From assembly GCF_003025035.1 (NCBI RefSeq), contig NZ_PYJN01000019.1:434001-498000 (forward strand): a stretch of DNA of 64,000 nt, given 5' to 3'. Below the pieces are notes generated by a model, which saw only the letters and a list, made by a program, of their open reading frames with translations, had not been told where the DNA came from and made no database searches. This DNA is from Rhizobium sp. SEMIA4064 (GTDB lineage Bacteria > Pseudomonadota > Alphaproteobacteria > Rhizobiales > Rhizobiaceae). A program made the translations under genes and the position numbers. This document shows, one piece after another, positions 11,301 to 19,796 of this stretch; the first letter of the stretch is position 1, and each line of letters starts with the position of its first letter.

Positions 11301-12553
11301 CAGTGCGCCACGGCGGCGGCTGCCGCCTCGTCGATCAAACGACCGGTGCGGAAGCGTTCCAGATTCAGCCCAGCATTGAACTTGTGCGGCTCATCGCGGG
11401 CAATCAGGTGGGCGAAGAGATTGGCAGAGCCCGGCGTCGCCTTGAAGCCACCCGTACCCCAGCCGCAATTGACATAGAGCCCCGGCACCGGCGTCTTCGA
11501 TTGGATCGCCGAACGGTCCGGCGTGTTGTCGACGATGCCGCCCCAGGAGCGCATCATCTTGACGCGGCGGAACATCGGGAACAGCTCGCAGATCGCATCC
11601 AGCGTGTGGGTGATGATCTGCAGGCCGCCGGTCTGGCTATAGGAATTGTACTGGTCCGTGCCCGCGCCGATGACGAGTTCGCCCTTGTCGGACTGCGAAA
11701 TATAGGCATGCACCGTGTTCGACATGACGACGCAGGGGAAAATCGGTTTCAGCGGTTCGGAGACGAGCGCCTGCAGCGGGCTCGACTGCAGCGGCACGCG
11801 TACACCGGCCATCTGCATGACAACCGTGGTGTGGCCAGCCGCCGAAACGCCGATCTTCTTGGCGCCGATGAAGCCGCGCGTCGTGTCGACGCCGGTCACC
11901 CGGCCATCTGGCCCGCGCTGGATACCAGTCACTTCGCAATTCTGGATGATGTGCACGCCGCGATCCGAGGCCGCGCGGGCAAATCCCCAGGCAACCGCAT
12001 CGTGACGGGCCGTACCGCCGCGGCGCTGCAGCGCAGCACCATTGATCGGGTAGCGCGCCGTCTTCGAAATATCGAGCGGCGGACAGTAAGCCTTGGCCTG
12101 CTCCGGCGTCAGCCATTCATTGTCGATGCCATAGAGCCGGTTGGCATTGATATGCCGCTTGAAGGACTGCTGGTCGTGGATATTGTGCGACAGCATCATC
12201 ACGCCGCGCGGCGAATACATGACATTGTAATTGAGATCCTGAGAAAGCCCCTCCCAGAGCTTCATCGAATGCTCGTAAATGTGCATGCTCTCTTCGTAGA
12301 GATAGTTCGAGCGGATGATGGTCGTGTTACGACCGGTGTTGCCACCGCCAAGCCAACCCTTTTCAAGAACTGCAATATTGGTGATGCCATGTTCCTTGGC
12401 AAGGTAATAGGCCGCGCCCAGGCCATGACCGCCGGCGCCGATGATGATGACGTCATACTCCTTGCGCGGCTCCGGCGAACTCCACTGGGCCTCCCACCCC
12501 TTGTGAGCCCGCATTGCTTCCCGTGCCACGGCAAAGACCGAGTATTTACGCAT
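11300..12553 (-). CDS. soxB: Sarcosine oxidase, beta subunit
   Basis: A 417-residue FAD-dependent subunit carrying the sarcosine dehydrogenase site. The Rossmann motif IIIGAGGHGLGAAYYLA lies at about 36-52. GGGNTGRNTTIIRSNY and the C-terminal GLYVNCGWGTGGFKATPGS block are diagnostic of SoxB. The start is preceded by GGAG and GAGGG in good position. It is the first gene of a five-gene unit running soxB, yebY-like, soxD, soxA, soxG. Confidence 0.97.
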   Translation of the reverse strand: MRKYSVFAVAREAMRAHKGWEAQWSSPEPRKEYDVIIIGAGGHGLGAAYYLAKEHGITNIAVLEKGWLGGGNTGRNTTIIRSNYLYEESMHIYEHSMKLWEGLSQDLNYNVMYSPRGVMMLSHNIHDQQSFKRHINANRLYGIDNEWLTPEQAKAYCPPLDISKTARYPINGAALQRRGGTARHDAVAWGFARAASDRGVHIIQNCEVTGIQRGPDGRVTGVDTTRGFIGAKKIGVSAAGHTTVVMQMAGVRVPLQSSPLQALVSEPLKPIFPCVVMSNTVHAYISQSDKGELVIGAGTDQYNSYSQTGGLQIITHTLDAICELFPMFRRVKMMRSWGGIVDNTPDRSAIQSKTPVPGLYVNCGWGTGGFKATPGSANLFAHLIARDEPHKFNAGLNLERFRTGRLIDEAAAAAVAH

Positions 12554-12976
12554 TCGCCCTCAACTCCTTCAGGGATCAAGCCCTTTTAATGGGACATACA
12601 AATCGCAAATCAAAAACCGACGCAACGGCTCTTTTGCGACGCAATCAGGACCGCCTTTCGACACGGTTAAAAAGAATAGTGAAACAGGTCGCCGCATTCC
12701 ATTTGATTCTTGGGTTGGCGCTCAGCCCGCTTGTGGTGCCAGGGAACAAACCACTATGATCCGGACATAAGCATGTCGGAGACGCCGCCGCCGGCTCAAT
12801 TCACGCTCGACAACGGCTTTTTCCTCCGTAAACTCACGATCCGGCTAGACTTTGACAAACCGATCTGCTATCTCGCCTTACCAATCGCAAGGCTGCGGCC
12901 GCGCGAACGTTATTGTTTTGCCTCTTGGCGCTGCAGTTGCCGCTGGCATCAACCAAACCAAAGGAACGTGATTCTC
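12554..12976. other. Intergenic region between divergent soxB and rpsU
   Basis: This 423-bp stretch must hold the promoters of soxB (minus) and rpsU (plus). Short open frames cross it, but none has a ribosome site or recognisable protein. A TTGACA-like hexamer lies near 12850 and a TATGAT-like hexamer near 12754, but neither forms a convincing promoter pair. I see no palindrome that would mark a sarcosine regulator site. Confidence 0.5.
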
Positions 12977-13189
12977 GTGCAGGTACTTGTCCGCGATAAC
13001 AATGTCGATCAGGCTCTCCGCGCTCTCAAGAAGAAGATGCAGCGCGAAGGTATTTTCCGCGAAATGAAGATGCGCGACTATTACGAAAAGCCGTCGCAGA
13101 AGCGTGCTCGCGAGAAGGCAGAAGCTGTTCGCCGTGTTCGCAAGCTGGCGCGCAAGCGTGCACAGCGCGAAGGTCTGGTCGCACGCTAA
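12977..13189 (+). CDS. rpsU: 30S ribosomal protein bS21
   Basis: A 70-residue basic protein of the small subunit. The sequence [16 protein letters not shown] followed by [13 protein letters not shown] and the Arg/Lys-rich tail is the alphaproteobacterial S21 pattern. The start is taken as GTG 12977, with AGGAA about 10 bases upstream. GTG 12968 is in frame but sits almost on the ribosome site. The frame is open further upstream without homology. A strong terminator follows. Confidence 0.95.
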   Translation: MQVLVRDNNVDQALRALKKKMQREGIFREMKMRDYYEKPSQKRAREKAEAVRRVRKLARKRAQREGLVAR

Positions 13190-13223
13190 TCGTCGTTTTT
13201 TCGACGTTTTCAGATGCATGTCT

Positions 13224-13256
13224 GGCGGGGGCGAGTCGTTTCGCCGCCGCCTTTTT
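13224..13256 (+). terminator. Rho-independent terminator of rpsU
   Basis: An 11-bp GC-rich stem (GGCGGGGGCGA at 13224-13234 with TCGCCGCCGCC at 13241-13251, one mismatch), a GTCGTT loop and then TTTTT. It lies 35 bases after the rpsU stop. A weaker hairpin, CGTCG-TTTTTT-CGACG, lies at about 13192-13207. Confidence 0.88.
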
Positions 13257-13306
13257 GATTTATTGTCCGGGCAAACGGAATTAATCAAAACAGCCTGATA
13301 TAACGC

Positions 13307-14203
13307 ATGGGGAAAGCGAACCCGATAATGGCAATCACGACGTCCAAACAGTTCCGCTCTTCGAAACTGTCTTTTTTTGTTTCGAAGCGCGCCGCTGCTG
13401 TGCCCGCTTTGGCTCTTCTCGCTGCAATCGGCCTTTCCGGCTGCCAGACCGCCTCCACCGATACGGTGATCCGCATCGACAAGGCGCAGGGCTCTTCGGA
13501 AAACATTGCGTCGCTGACCTCGGTCATCAATGCCAATCCGCAGGATCCGGAAGGCTATAACGTCCGCGGCACGGCCTATGGCCGCGGCGGCGAATTCAGT
13601 CGAGCCCTGGCAGACTTCAACCAGGCTATCCAGATCAATCCGAAGTTCTATCAGGCCTATGCCAACCGCGCGCTCATCTATCGCAACATGGGCAAGCTAC
13701 CGGAAGCAGTCGCTGATTATAATGCCGCGCTGCAGATCAATTCCAATTATGACGTCGCCTATATCGGCCGCGGCAATCTCTATCGTCAGTCCGGCCGCGA
13801 CAACGACGCGTTCAACGATTACTCCAAGGCGATCAGCCTCGGCACGACGGATGGCCGCGCCTATAACGGCCGCGGCGTGATCTATCAGAAGCGTAATCAG
13901 CAGGATAAGGCGATCGACGACTTCTCCAAGGCAATCTCGCTCTCGCCGAATTCGCCCGAGCCCTATAACAGCCGCGGTATCTCCTATCTCGCGCAGAACG
14001 ACGACGACAACGCCTTCGCCGATTTCAACCACGCGATCGACCTCAACAACAAGGTCGCCGAATCCTGGGCCAACCAGGCCTTCGTTTATGAGCGTCGTGG
14101 CGACAAGGCCAAGGCCCGCCGTTCCTATCAGCATGCCGTCAACCTCGATCCGAGCTACCAGCCGGCCAAAGATGGTCTGGCGCGCGTCGGGGCGGGCGCC
14201 TAA
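13307..14203 (+). CDS. TPR-repeat lipoprotein, NlpI-like
   Basis: A 298-residue protein with a long basic N-region, a hydrophobic core and the lipobox LSGC (Cys46), so it is probably a lipid-anchored envelope protein. About six tetratricopeptide repeats fill residues 75-290 (for example NVRGTAYGRGGEFSRALADF and AYNGRGVIYQKRNQQDKAID). TPRs mediate protein contacts; no partner can be read here. ATG 13328 (residue 8) is an alternative start, and neither has a good ribosome site. A hairpin follows the stop. Confidence 0.85.
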   Translation: MGKANPIMAITTSKQFRSSKLSFFVSKRAAAVPALALLAAIGLSGCQTASTDTVIRIDKAQGSSENIASLTSVINANPQDPEGYNVRGTAYGRGGEFSRALADFNQAIQINPKFYQAYANRALIYRNMGKLPEAVADYNAALQINSNYDVAYIGRGNLYRQSGRDNDAFNDYSKAISLGTTDGRAYNGRGVIYQKRNQQDKAIDDFSKAISLSPNSPEPYNSRGISYLAQNDDDNAFADFNHAIDLNNKVAESWANQAFVYERRGDKAKARRSYQHAVNLDPSYQPAKDGLARVGAGA

Positions 14204-14210
14204 AATAGTT

Positions 14211-14239
14211 GCAGGAAAAGCGCATGGCGCTTTTTCTGC
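14211..14239 (+). terminator. Hairpin terminator after the TPR lipoprotein gene
   Basis: A near-perfect 13-bp stem (GCAGGAAAAGCGC with GCGCTTTTTCTGC, one wobble) and a 3-base loop, 7 bases after the stop. The T-run lies in the descending arm, with no long U-tract beyond it. Confidence 0.7.
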
Positions 14240-14351
14240 CACAACTGCCAGAGAACAACAGTGGGCCGCCGCGCGATCATCCGTCCGGCGGCTTTTCTTT
14301 GCGCTGTTGAACGCATAGTCTCCCTCCGACCTTATCGGACGAGAGACGCGC

Positions 14352-15431
14352 ATGCCTCCTCCTCAGAAAATCATCGTCGTCGGCGCCGGCATCATCGGCG
14401 CTTCCATCGCCTGGCATTTGGCGCGCAAGGGCGCATCCGTCACGGTGATCGCGGCAAATGCCGGCGGCGAGGCGACGCCGCGTTCTTTCGCCTGGATCAA
14501 TGCCAGTTGGGGCAATCCCGAATTCTATTTCCATTTCCGTCGCCGCTCGATGGCGGAATGGTCGCGGCTGGCGGCTGACGTTCCCGGCCTGCCGCTTTCC
14601 TGGTGCGGCGGGCTCTGCTGGGATCTGCCGGAAGCCGAATTGGAGGCCTATGCCACGCGGCAGGGCGGTTGGGGCTATGGTCTGCGGCGAGTCGATCGCG
14701 AAACAAGCGCCGCTCTCGAACCCAATCTCGCCAATCCGCCTGCGTTTGCGCTGCATGTCGCCGAAGAAGGCGCCGTCGAGCCGGTTGCCGCCGCCAATTT
14801 GCTGTTGGAGGATGCCGCCCGCCACGGTGCGACGCTGTCCTATGGCGCAGAGGTTAGGCGGCTCTTACGGGAGAACGGCAGGATCATCGGCGTTGAAACG
14901 GCCAATGGAGCGCTGCTTGCCGATCATGTCGTTCTTGCTGCCGGCGGCGGCACGGCAGCACTCGCTGCATCCGTCGGCATCGATGTGCCAGTCGAAACGC
15001 CGCCGGGCCTGATCGTTCATTCCCGTCCCGTTCCGCGATTGCTGAATGGCCTCGTCCTAGCGTCAGAGTTGCATATGCGCCAGACGATGGAAGGCCGGAT
15101 CATTGCCGGCAGCGATTTCGGCGGTACCGATCCAGGCGACGAACCGCAAAAGGCCGCCGACGAACTTTTTGCCAAGGTCAAAGCCATGCTGCGCGGCGGC
15201 GACAAGCTCGAACTCGATTTTTATACGGTCGGCTATCGGCCGACCCCGAAAGACGGTTTCCCGATCATCGGCGGAGTCGATGCCGCGCCGGGCCTTTATC
15301 TCGCCGTCCTGCATTCCGGCGTGACGCTGGCGCCGCTTGTCGGCTCGCTTGCGGCGGCGGAGATTGTCGACGGGAATCTCAACCCTGAGCTTGCGCCATT
15401 CCGCCTGTCCCGATTTGCGGCGACAGGCTAA
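14352..15431 (+). CDS. FAD-dependent amine/D-amino acid oxidoreductase (DadA/DAO family)
   Basis: A 359-residue flavoprotein with the Rossmann motif IIVVGAGIIGASIAWHLARKG beginning at residue 7 (GxGxxG at 11-16). The C-terminal GYRPTPKDGFPIIGGV and LYLAVLHSGVTLAP blocks are typical of DAO-fold enzymes. It probably oxidises a secondary or D-amino acid. The substrate is not evident, and there is no clear operon partner. It is about half the size of fused sarcosine or dimethylglycine dehydrogenases and not part of the sox operon. Confidence 0.85.
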   Translation: MPPPQKIIVVGAGIIGASIAWHLARKGASVTVIAANAGGEATPRSFAWINASWGNPEFYFHFRRRSMAEWSRLAADVPGLPLSWCGGLCWDLPEAELEAYATRQGGWGYGLRRVDRETSAALEPNLANPPAFALHVAEEGAVEPVAAANLLLEDAARHGATLSYGAEVRRLLRENGRIIGVETANGALLADHVVLAAGGGTAALAASVGIDVPVETPPGLIVHSRPVPRLLNGLVLASELHMRQTMEGRIIAGSDFGGTDPGDEPQKAADELFAKVKAMLRGGDKLELDFYTVGYRPTPKDGFPIIGGVDAAPGLYLAVLHSGVTLAPLVGSLAAAEIVDGNLNPELAPFRLSRFAATG

Positions 15432-15675
15432 TGACTCGTACATCCTAACCTCAAACCGATGCCGCTCACCTCCAAAGTGTCTGGTATCATTTACGATTTA
15501 ACGACGGTGACTTTTCATATGTTGCAACGCAATTTACCGAGCCCTAACATGGCCCTTTCGAGAGCATGCTGCTCGGGTAAAAGCATGGGGGCGCTCGACA
15601 TGGTGATCAAGACCAATATTCCCGCGTGGGTGGACGCTTTTTATTCCTATGGTGATCCGATCGGTTGATCGCACT

Positions 15676-17337
15676 ATGAATAAGCCGCGTTTCCCGAAGG
15701 CTTCGATTGGGGCTTACCTGATCGCCATAGCACTGGCGATTGCTTTGCCGATTCTGGCTTTCGTGGCATTGCTGCTGGTCCAGCTCGAAAGCAACGAGCG
15801 CGATGTGCTGAAGCGCGATACGGTTCAGGACGCCCAGGCACTGGCGCGTACCATCGACCGGCAATTGCAGGACATGGCGACGACCCTGCGACTGCTCTCC
15901 TCCTCGCCGGAGCTGGAACGCAACGATATCGCCACCTTCTTCGACCGGACAGAGACGGTGCTGCGCACCGATTCGCTTTTCGTCCTGCTTCTGGACAAGG
16001 ACGGTCAGATGCGGCTGAACACGCGCTGGCCGCTCAGCAAGCCGCTCGGCAAGACTGGCAATATGGCCGCCTTGCAATCGGCCCTCGATTCAGGCCGCAT
16101 CGAGGCTTCGGACGTCTTTATCGGATCGGTCATCCATCGCTGGGTCTACAACGTCACCCTGCCGCTCTATCATTCTCCGGCCGGTGCGGCCCTGGCCATG
16201 ACACAGGATGCCGATGAACTCGCCAAACTCGTGACGACCGATGCCCTCGCGCCGGGCTGGTCGGCTGCGGTCATCGACAGTTCCGGCCATATCGTTGCCG
16301 CCAGCGGCCCCGCCAATCATTCCCCTGGCGATCCATTCAACAAGGATATCCTGGCGAAACTAATTGCCTCAAGCGGCGTCTATCAGGATGAGAAAGTCCT
16401 GCCGCACTCGCTGCTCGGCTATGCACAAATTCCCGGCTGGTCGTGGAAGGCCGTTGTCTGGGGGCCGATTGCCCCGGCGCAGGCTTCGCTGATGAGCACC
16501 TGGCGCTTCCTGATCTATGGTGGCGTCACGCTTCTGTTGATCGCGCTGATTGCGGTCTATGCACTGGCCCGTCAAGTGCGCACCACCATCCAGGATATCG
16601 CCGATATGGCAGACCGCATGGGCCGGGGCGAGATCGTTTCGCCGATCGAAACCAGTGTCATCGAGGCCAATCAGATGGCCATCGCGCTTTCCAACGCATC
16701 CTTCGATCGCAGCGAAACCGAGGACCGGCTGCATTTCGTCATGCATGAACTTGTTCATCGCACCAAGAACCTGCTGGCACTCGCCCAGGCGATGACCCGT
16801 CAGCTCGCCCGGCAAACCGACAGCGTCGACACCTTTCAACGCGCGGTCGCCGACCGGCTGGAAGGGCTGGCGCGCTCGATCGAAGTCCTGACCAGCGAAC
16901 AATGGTCCGGCGTGTCGCTACGGCGGGTGATCGACATTCATCTGGCCACCTTCCTCCAGGGGCCGCAACAACTCGATATCAAGGGCAGGGATTTCCTGCT
17001 CAAGCCGGAAGCCGTGCAGAATCTCGGCCTGATCCTGCACGAGCTGGCGACGAATTCGGTGAAATACGGCGCGCTCTCCGCTCCCGAAGGAAAAATCACC
17101 ATCGAATGGACGACCGCAGACGGCGAGATCGGACAAATGATCCGGCTCACCTGGACGGAAAGCGGCGGCCCGATCGTCAAGACGCCGTCAATTACGGGCT
17201 TCGGCACGACCGTCACCAAGGCGCATGCGGCCGCTGCCTTCAGCGGCAGCGTCGAGATCGACTTCCGTTCGACAGGCCTCATCTGGGTGCTGAACGCACT
17301 GCGCAGCACCATGGAGCGCGAACGAGAGCGGGCATAG
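15676..17337 (+). CDS. Membrane sensor histidine kinase, HWE family
   Basis: About 553 residues. TM1 is at about 11-35, a periplasmic PDC/Cache-like sensor at about 36-275, TM2 at about 276-297, a HAMP-like stretch (MADRMGRGEIVSPIE), then the kinase core. The phospho-acceptor block is HELVHRTKN (His361), the N-box LILHELATNSVKYGALS (His455, Asn460), and the WTE motif (493-495) marks the HWE family. Kinases of this group often feed the alphaproteobacterial general stress response. No response regulator is adjacent. Starts at 15649 and 15676 are both possible without clear ribosome sites; 15676 gives the more usual N-terminus. Confidence 0.88.
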   Translation: MNKPRFPKASIGAYLIAIALAIALPILAFVALLLVQLESNERDVLKRDTVQDAQALARTIDRQLQDMATTLRLLSSSPELERNDIATFFDRTETVLRTDSLFVLLLDKDGQMRLNTRWPLSKPLGKTGNMAALQSALDSGRIEASDVFIGSVIHRWVYNVTLPLYHSPAGAALAMTQDADELAKLVTTDALAPGWSAAVIDSSGHIVAASGPANHSPGDPFNKDILAKLIASSGVYQDEKVLPHSLLGYAQIPGWSWKAVVWGPIAPAQASLMSTWRFLIYGGVTLLLIALIAVYALARQVRTTIQDIADMADRMGRGEIVSPIETSVIEANQMAIALSNASFDRSETEDRLHFVMHELVHRTKNLLALAQAMTRQLARQTDSVDTFQRAVADRLEGLARSIEVLTSEQWSGVSLRRVIDIHLATFLQGPQQLDIKGRDFLLKPEAVQNLGLILHELATNSVKYGALSAPEGKITIEWTTADGEIGQMIRLTWTESGGPIVKTPSITGFGTTVTKAHAAAAFSGSVEIDFRSTGLIWVLNALRSTMERERERA

Positions 17338-17352
17338 CCCACAGCCCCTTCC

Positions 17353-17378
17353 GGAACATTTCAACCACAGGAGCCGTT
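17353..17378 (+). promoter_or_regulatory. EcfG-type general stress promoter
   Basis: GGAAC at 17353-17357, a 17-base spacer and CGTT at 17375-17378 match the alphaproteobacterial EcfG consensus GGAAC-N16/17-CGTT. The -10 element lies 37 bases before the ATG of the DUF992 gene, a fitting distance, and no other gene is in position to use it. Confidence 0.72.
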
Positions 17379-17415
17379 CCAGTTTCATCATTGGTCAATC
17401 CAAAGGAGAACGACC

Positions 17416-17898
17416 ATGCTGAAACACATTATTCTAGCGTCCGCAGCGCTGTCCGCTGCCGTATGGGCTGCGCCTGCGGCCTCCGCAGACTATTCCACTC
17501 TCGGCACGCTCACCTGCACGTCGAAGGGATCGACGGGCATGATCATCATGTCCCAGAAAAACCTGATGTGTACGTTTGAACCGAGCGGCGGCGGACCGAA
17601 TGCGCGTTATGCCGGCATGATCCAGAAATACGGTGTCGATCTCGGCGTTACCGGCCGCAGCGTCATGATATGGGCTGTGCTCGCCAAGACCGGCACACCA
17701 TTCACCGATATCGCGCTGGCCGGCGAATATTACGGCGTTGGCGCCGATGCCAGCTTTGCCGCCGGTGGCGGCGCCAAGGTTATCGCCGGCGGCACCAACA
17801 GAGCCTTCATGCTGCAGCCCCTCAACGTCCAGGCCCAGGAAGGCGTCAACGTCGCCGTTGGCGTTGAGAAGATGACCCTGGCACCTGCGTCGATTTGA
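17416..17898 (+). CDS. DUF992 family periplasmic protein
   Basis: A 160-residue secreted protein with a signal peptide (about 1-24, ending AAPAASA). The mature part has the DUF992 pattern: LGTLTCTSKGSTGMI, then MCTFEP, then YAGMIQKYGVDLGVTG, and a glycine-rich middle. Function is unknown for the family. Ribosome site AAGGAG lies 8-10 bases upstream of ATG 17416. An EcfG-type promoter upstream suggests induction by general stress or in stationary phase. The two conserved cysteines may form a disulfide. Confidence 0.88.
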   Translation: MLKHIILASAALSAAVWAAPAASADYSTLGTLTCTSKGSTGMIIMSQKNLMCTFEPSGGGPNARYAGMIQKYGVDLGVTGRSVMIWAVLAKTGTPFTDIALAGEYYGVGADASFAAGGGAKVIAGGTNRAFMLQPLNVQAQEGVNVAVGVEKMTLAPASI

Positions 17899-17911
17899 GA
17901 AGGTAAAGTAA

Positions 17912-17987
17912 GGGCGATTCTTGCAGATCGCCCACATGCAGCGCCTTCGTAGCCTCCCGTGCCCTGCATCTCCCTTGTTAGGGAGAC
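17912..17987. other. Convergent intergenic hairpins between the DUF992 gene and pntB
   Basis: GGGCGAT...ATCGCCC (17912-17933, 8-base loop) and TCTCCC...GGGAGA (17969-17986, 6-base loop) lie between two convergent stops. Neither is followed by a U-run, so they are only possible terminators. Confidence 0.4.
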
Positions 17988-17992
17988 GGGAG

Positions 17993-19390
17993 TCACCCAT
18001 TCATCGCCTTGACGATCTCCTCGGTGACCTTTTTGGCGTCACCGAGCAGCATCATCGTGCCGTCCTTATAGAACAGCGTGTTGTCGATGCCGGCATAACC
18101 GGAGCCGAGAGAACGTTTGACGAAGAGGCAGGTCTTGGCTTTGTCGACATCAAGGATCGGCATGCCGTAGATCGGTGACGTCTTGTCGTCGCGTGCGGCC
18201 GGATTGGTGACGTCGTTGGCACCGATGACATAGGCGACATCGGCCTGGGCAAATTCCGAATTGATATCTTCCAGCTCGAAGACTTCGTCATAAGGAACAT
18301 TGGCCTCGGCCAGCAGCACATTCATATGGCCCGGCATACGGCCGGCGACGGGATGAATGGCGTATTTCACGTCGACGCCGTTCGCCTTCAGCTTGTCGGC
18401 CATTTCGCGCAGCGCATGTTGGGCCTGCGCCACCGCCATGCCATACCCTGGCACGATGATGACTTTCGATGCATTGGCCATCAAGTAAGCAGCGTCCTCA
18501 GCCGAGCCGAGCTTCACCGTCTTGTCGCTGTTATCGGCGCCACTGGAAGCCGTCTCCCCGCCAAAGCCGCCGAGAATGACGGAGACGAAGGAGCGGTTCA
18601 TGCCCTTGCACATGATATAGCTGAGGATCGCGCCCGACGAGCCAACCAAAGCACCGGTGATGATCAGTGCCAGATTGCCGAGTGTGAAGCCGATCCCGGC
18701 CGCCGCCCAGCCGGAATAGGAATTCAGCATCGATACGACGACGGGCATATCGGCGCCGCCGATCGGCACGATCAGCAATACGCCGAGCGCGAGAGCCAGG
18801 GCGACGATCGCCCAGAAATCGAAGTGGCTTTCGCTGACACCAAGGCCGACGATGAAGAACACAATTAGCGCCAGCAACACGGCGTTGATGATATGCCGGT
18901 TGGGCAACAGGATCGGCTTGCCGGACATGCGGCCGTCGAGCTTCAGGAAGGCGATGATAGAGCCGGTGAAGGTTAGCGCGCCGATCGCGACGCCAATCGC
19001 CATTTCGACGCGAGCCTCGTGATGGATCGAGCCGATCGCGCCTATGCCGAAGGATGACGGCGTATAGAGTGCCGCAGCGGCGACCAGAACGGCGGCCAGA
19101 CCGACCAGCGAATGGAAACCGGCGACGAGCTGCGGCATCGAAGTCATCGGAATGACGCGGGCGATATAGGCCCCTGCCCCACCACCAATGGCGAGGCCGA
19201 GGATGATGAGCACGAAGCCGCCGAAGGAGGGTGTGGCGAGAACCAGCGTCGTGGCAATGGCGATACCCATGCCGGCCATGCCGTAGAGATTGCCGCGGCG
19301 GCTTGTGGCCGGATGCGACAGGCCGCGCAGCGCCAGGATGAAGAGCACGCCGGAAACGAGATAGAGGAAGGCAGCGATATTGCTCAGCAT
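17993..19390 (-). CDS. pntB: NAD(P) transhydrogenase, beta subunit
   Basis: A 465-residue membrane subunit of the proton-translocating transhydrogenase, which makes NADPH from NADH using the proton gradient. The N-terminal two-thirds is a bundle of hydrophobic helices (domain II). The C-terminal NADP-binding domain III starts near ASKVIIVPGYGMAVAQAQHAL and includes HPVAGRMPGHMNVLLAEANV. Start ATG 19390 (MLSNIAAFLYL) is chosen; the frame is open further upstream into pntA2 without homology. It starts 7 bases after the pntA2 stop. Confidence 0.97.
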   Translation of the reverse strand: MLSNIAAFLYLVSGVLFILALRGLSHPATSRRGNLYGMAGMGIAIATTLVLATPSFGGFVLIILGLAIGGGAGAYIARVIPMTSMPQLVAGFHSLVGLAAVLVAAAALYTPSSFGIGAIGSIHHEARVEMAIGVAIGALTFTGSIIAFLKLDGRMSGKPILLPNRHIINAVLLALIVFFIVGLGVSESHFDFWAIVALALALGVLLIVPIGGADMPVVVSMLNSYSGWAAAGIGFTLGNLALIITGALVGSSGAILSYIMCKGMNRSFVSVILGGFGGETASSGADNSDKTVKLGSAEDAAYLMANASKVIIVPGYGMAVAQAQHALREMADKLKANGVDVKYAIHPVAGRMPGHMNVLLAEANVPYDEVFELEDINSEFAQADVAYVIGANDVTNPAARDDKTSPIYGMPILDVDKAKTCLFVKRSLGSGYAGIDNTLFYKDGTMMLLGDAKKVTEEIVKAMNG

Positions 19391-19397
19391 GCCGTCC

Positions 19398-19796
19398 TCA
19401 CTTGTCTTTCTTCTTGTACATCGCCAGCATGCGCTGGGTAACAAGGAAGCCGCCGACAATATTGACCGAGACGAGCACCAGCGCCACGAAGCCGAAACCG
19501 GTGGCAAGCCCACTGGCGGAAATGCCGACCGCCAGAAGCGCACCGACGACGATGACCGAAGAAATGGCATTCGTCACAGCCATCAGCGGCGTATGCAGGG
19601 CGGGAGTGACCGACCACACCACGTAATAGCCGACGAAGATCGCCAATGCGAAGATCGCCAATTCGAATACGAAGGGATCGATCGCGCCGCCGGAGATGGC
19701 GCTGACGGATTCCGGCGCCTGCGCAGCCGCGGTCCTCACGGCGCTGATGGCGTCATTCAATTGCTGGAGCGCCTGATCCATTGCTTGGCTGGCCAT
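19398..19796 (-). CDS. pntA2: NAD(P) transhydrogenase, alpha subunit part 2 (membrane)
   Basis: A 132-residue subunit with three or four hydrophobic helices (about 42-62, 70-95, 98-120), corresponding to the membrane tail of Escherichia coli PntA. In alphaproteobacteria this is commonly a separate gene, as here. The block HTPLMAVTNAISSVIVVGAL is highly conserved. Its start directly abuts the pntA1 stop and pntB follows 7 bases after its own stop. Confidence 0.95.
   Translation of the reverse strand: MASQAMDQALQQLNDAISAVRTAAAQAPESVSAISGGAIDPFVFELAIFALAIFVGYYVVWSVTPALHTPLMAVTNAISSVIVVGALLAVGISASGLATGFGFVALVLVSVNIVGGFLVTQRMLAMYKKKDK

Noticed and set aside
12514..12759. An 81-codon frame between soxB and rpsU
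   Set aside because: It starts inside soxB on the other strand, has no ribosome site and no known domain; the region fits a promoter spacer.
15459..15668. A 69-codon frame before the HWE kinase
   Set aside because: No Shine-Dalgarno site, no domain and no typical codon pattern; treated as part of the 244-bp spacer.
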